8,188 nt of DNA. Origin: Paracoccaceae bacterium. Lineage in GTDB: Bacteria > Pseudomonadota > Alphaproteobacteria > Rhodobacterales > Rhodobacteraceae. Below, in pieces: positions 6,706 through 8,188 of the stretch; within the stretch, counting starts at the first letter, position 1, and each line of letters starts with the position of its first letter. Location: assembly GCA_016764835.1 (NCBI GenBank), contig JAESRD010000053.1:1-8188 (forward strand), given 5' to 3'. Below the pieces are notes generated by a model. It ran no database searches, was not told the DNA's origin, and saw nothing but the letters and a program-made list of their open reading frames with translations. Made by a program: the position numbers and the translations under genes.

Positions 6706-7433
6706 GCCGCACCATCCTGACCCTGCGCGGGGCGACCAAACAATTTGGCGGGTTAGTGGCGGTTGACCACATGGATTTTGAGGTGGCTGAGCACCAAGTC
6801 ATGGGGCTGATCGGCCCCAATGGCTCTGGCAAATCAACCACGCTCAACCTGATCTCGGGCGCGCTGGGCCTGACTGAGGGCGCGATTAGCCTCAACGGGC
6901 GCCCGCTGACTGGGCTATCGGCGCAAGAAATTTCGCGCCGCGGTGTGGCGCGCACGTTTCAGCTGGTGCGGCTGCTGCCGTCGATGAACGTGCTGGAGAA
7001 TGTCATGGTCGGGGCGTTGTTTGGCCACAGGCGCAAACATGGCGACGCGGCCCGCGATTATGCCCATGCTATGCTCGAAAAACTCGGCCTCGCCCCGTTG
7101 GCCTCCGCCCCGATTGGCAAGCTGACCTACATCGACACCAAACGTGTCGAGCTGGCCCGGGCGCTGGCTGGTGACCCTGTGGTGCTGCTGCTCGATGAAT
7201 GGCTGGCCGGGCTGAACCCGACCGAGCTGACTGAGGGTATTTCGCTCATTCACGGGCTGCGCGACGAGGGCCGCACCATCATTTTGGTCGAACATGTCAT
7301 GGATGCCATCCGCTCGCTTTGCGACACTTGCGTGGTCATGTCATCGGGGCAAAAGATTGCCCAAGGCAGCCCGGATGAGGTGTTGTCAGACCCGGAAGTG
7401 ATCCGGGCCTATCTGGGGGACGAGGATGCTTGA
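6702..7433 (+). CDS. livG: ABC transporter ATP-binding protein, LivG family, with degenerate signature motif
   Basis: This 243-residue protein is one of the two cytoplasmic ATPases that drive the importer. The Walker A motif GPNGSGKST is at residues 38-46, the Q-loop Gln is at 87 (RTFQLV), Walker B is VVLLLDEW (160-167, with Asp165 and Glu166) and the switch His is at 198 (VEHVM). The C-terminal AYLGDEDA ending is typical of LivG proteins. The ABC signature is unusual: where LSGGQ is expected, residues 141-148 read LTYIDTKR. The residue after the catalytic Glu is Trp instead of Pro. The flanking RVELARALA is normal, so the fold is kept. A similar loss occurs in some Liv-type ATPases from memory. 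The gene overlaps the next one by 8 nt. Confidence 0.92.
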   Translation: MSRTILTLRGATKQFGGLVAVDHMDFEVAEHQVMGLIGPNGSGKSTTLNLISGALGLTEGAISLNGRPLTGLSAQEISRRGVARTFQLVRLLPSMNVLENVMVGALFGHRRKHGDAARDYAHAMLEKLGLAPLASAPIGKLTYIDTKRVELARALAGDPVVLLLDEWLAGLNPTELTEGISLIHGLRDEGRTIILVEHVMDAIRSLCDTCVVMSSGQKIAQGSPDEVLSDPEVIRAYLGDEDA

Positions 7434-8188
7434 GGTCAACAATTTATGCGCCGCCTACGGGCTGCACCACGCGCTGAGCGGTGCTTCGCTGCGGGTTGAT
7501 CGCGGTGAGATCGTGGTGATCCTTGGGGCCAACGGTGCGGGTAAATCGACGTTGCTCAAGGCGGTGAGTGGCATTTGCGAGGGCCAAGTTAGCGGCTCCG
7601 TGTTGATGAACGGCCAAGAGCTGGTCGGGCTGCGGGCAGATCAGATTGTTGAGCATGGCATTGCCCTTGTGCCCGAAGGACGCGGTATTTTCCCTGACCT
7701 GAATGTCGAAGAAAACCTGATGCTTGGTGCTTACAGCCCGCGCGCGCGTGACGGGGCTGATGAGACGCTGGAGCGGATTTATGCGCTGTTCCCCAAGCTG
7801 CGCGAGCGGCGCAAACAAGGCGTGCGGACCATGTCGGGCGGCGAGCAACAGATGGTGGCGATAGGGCGGGCGATGATGTCAAATCCTGCTGTGCTGACGC
7901 TTGATGAGCCATCGCTCGGCCTCGCGCCGGTGCTGTGCAAAGAGCTGTCGCCAACCTCAAAACCGTGCGCGATACTGGTATCGGCATCTTGCTGGTTGAG
8001 CAAAATGCCCGCGCTTCGCTGGCGATTGCCGATAGGGGGTATCTGTTGGAAAACGCGCAGATCATTCATGAAGATAGCGCCGAGAAACTGGCCCGCGACC
8101 CTGCGGTACAAAAGGCGTATCTGGGCGGCGATGGCGGGCGCAAAGCGGCCCCACCTGCGCCAATGAAAACATCCGCGCCGCGCCCGCC
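7426..8188 (+). CDS. livF: ABC transporter ATP-binding protein, LivF family, apparent frameshift, 3' end off the edge
   Basis: This is the second ATPase of the importer. Residues 1-174 are a normal LivF: Walker A GANGAGKST (34-42), Gly-Glu-rich loop LVPEGRGIFPDLNVEENLML (81-100), signature TMSGGEQQ (135-142), and Walker B with LTLDEPSLGLAP (157-168). After CKEL (codon ending 7947) the same frame turns into unrelated Cys/Trp/Arg-rich sequence and stops at 8164-8166. LivF homology resumes in the -1 frame from 7947, with VANLKTVRDTGIGILLVEQN, LAIADRGYLLEN and AVQKAYLGGDGG. The expected KELFANLK suggests loss of one base (TTC to TC) near 7948. The restored frame runs open to the window end with an Ala/Pro-rich tail. 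As written, the product would lack the switch loop and the C-terminal helices. It may be a sequencing error or a real pseudogene. Confidence 0.85.

Noticed and set aside
7936..7960. Programmed -1 ribosomal frameshifting in the livF-type gene
   Set aside because: A -1 shift at this point would restore the product at the right length, but the codons here (TGC AAA GAG CTG TCG) do not form an X-XXY-YYZ slippery heptamer, and I saw no clear upstream Shine-Dalgarno stimulator. LivF genes are not known for recoding.
8163..8166. ATGA overlap suggesting that livF ends at 8166 and a new gene starts at 8163
   Set aside because: The TGA is in the shifted, non-homologous frame. The ATG lies in the restored livF frame, so it may be an internal Met codon in the C-terminal tail. 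Only 26 nt remain, too few to judge a new gene.

Overview
The base composition (GC-rich, with many GCG/GGC/CTG codons), the dense operon with ATGA stop/start overlaps, and the protein sequences suggest a Gram-negative alphaproteobacterium. A Rhodobacteraceae-like genome is my best guess, from general resemblance only. The window is ordinary chromosomal metabolism. I see no mobile element, CRISPR array, tRNA or rRNA.

Left part (1-1184): the first 39 codons of a LysR-type regulator run leftward off the edge. It is divergent from a complete aldo/keto reductase, and the 83-bp gap contains a gapped inverted repeat. The reductase converges on a leftward AraC-family regulator (1181-2074). The two stop codons share the palindrome CTAG, so there is no intergenic space between them.

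Centre (2075-2181): this divergent control region separates the AraC-type regulator from a rightward catabolic operon. It holds a perfect 14-bp palindrome next to the regulator start and a nested inverted repeat just before the operon's first ribosome binding site.

Right part (2182-8188): a six-gene rightward operon. It begins with an NAD(P)-dependent aldehyde dehydrogenase of the salicylaldehyde/vanillin-dehydrogenase type. A complete branched-chain-amino-acid-type (HAAT/Liv) ABC importer follows: periplasmic binding protein, two permeases and two ATPases. A strong intercistronic hairpin whose 3' arm is duplicated lies between the binding-protein gene and the first permease gene. The last gene (livF-like) carries an apparent 1-nt deletion near 7947 and runs off the right edge.

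Inferred role: the importer brings in a small organic compound, probably a carboxylate, amide or aromatic rather than necessarily leucine. The dehydrogenase oxidises an aldehyde derived from it to an acid, and the divergent AraC-type protein senses the substrate and controls the operon. The substrate cannot be read from the sequence. The livF frameshift is either an assembly error or a lesion that would cripple the importer.
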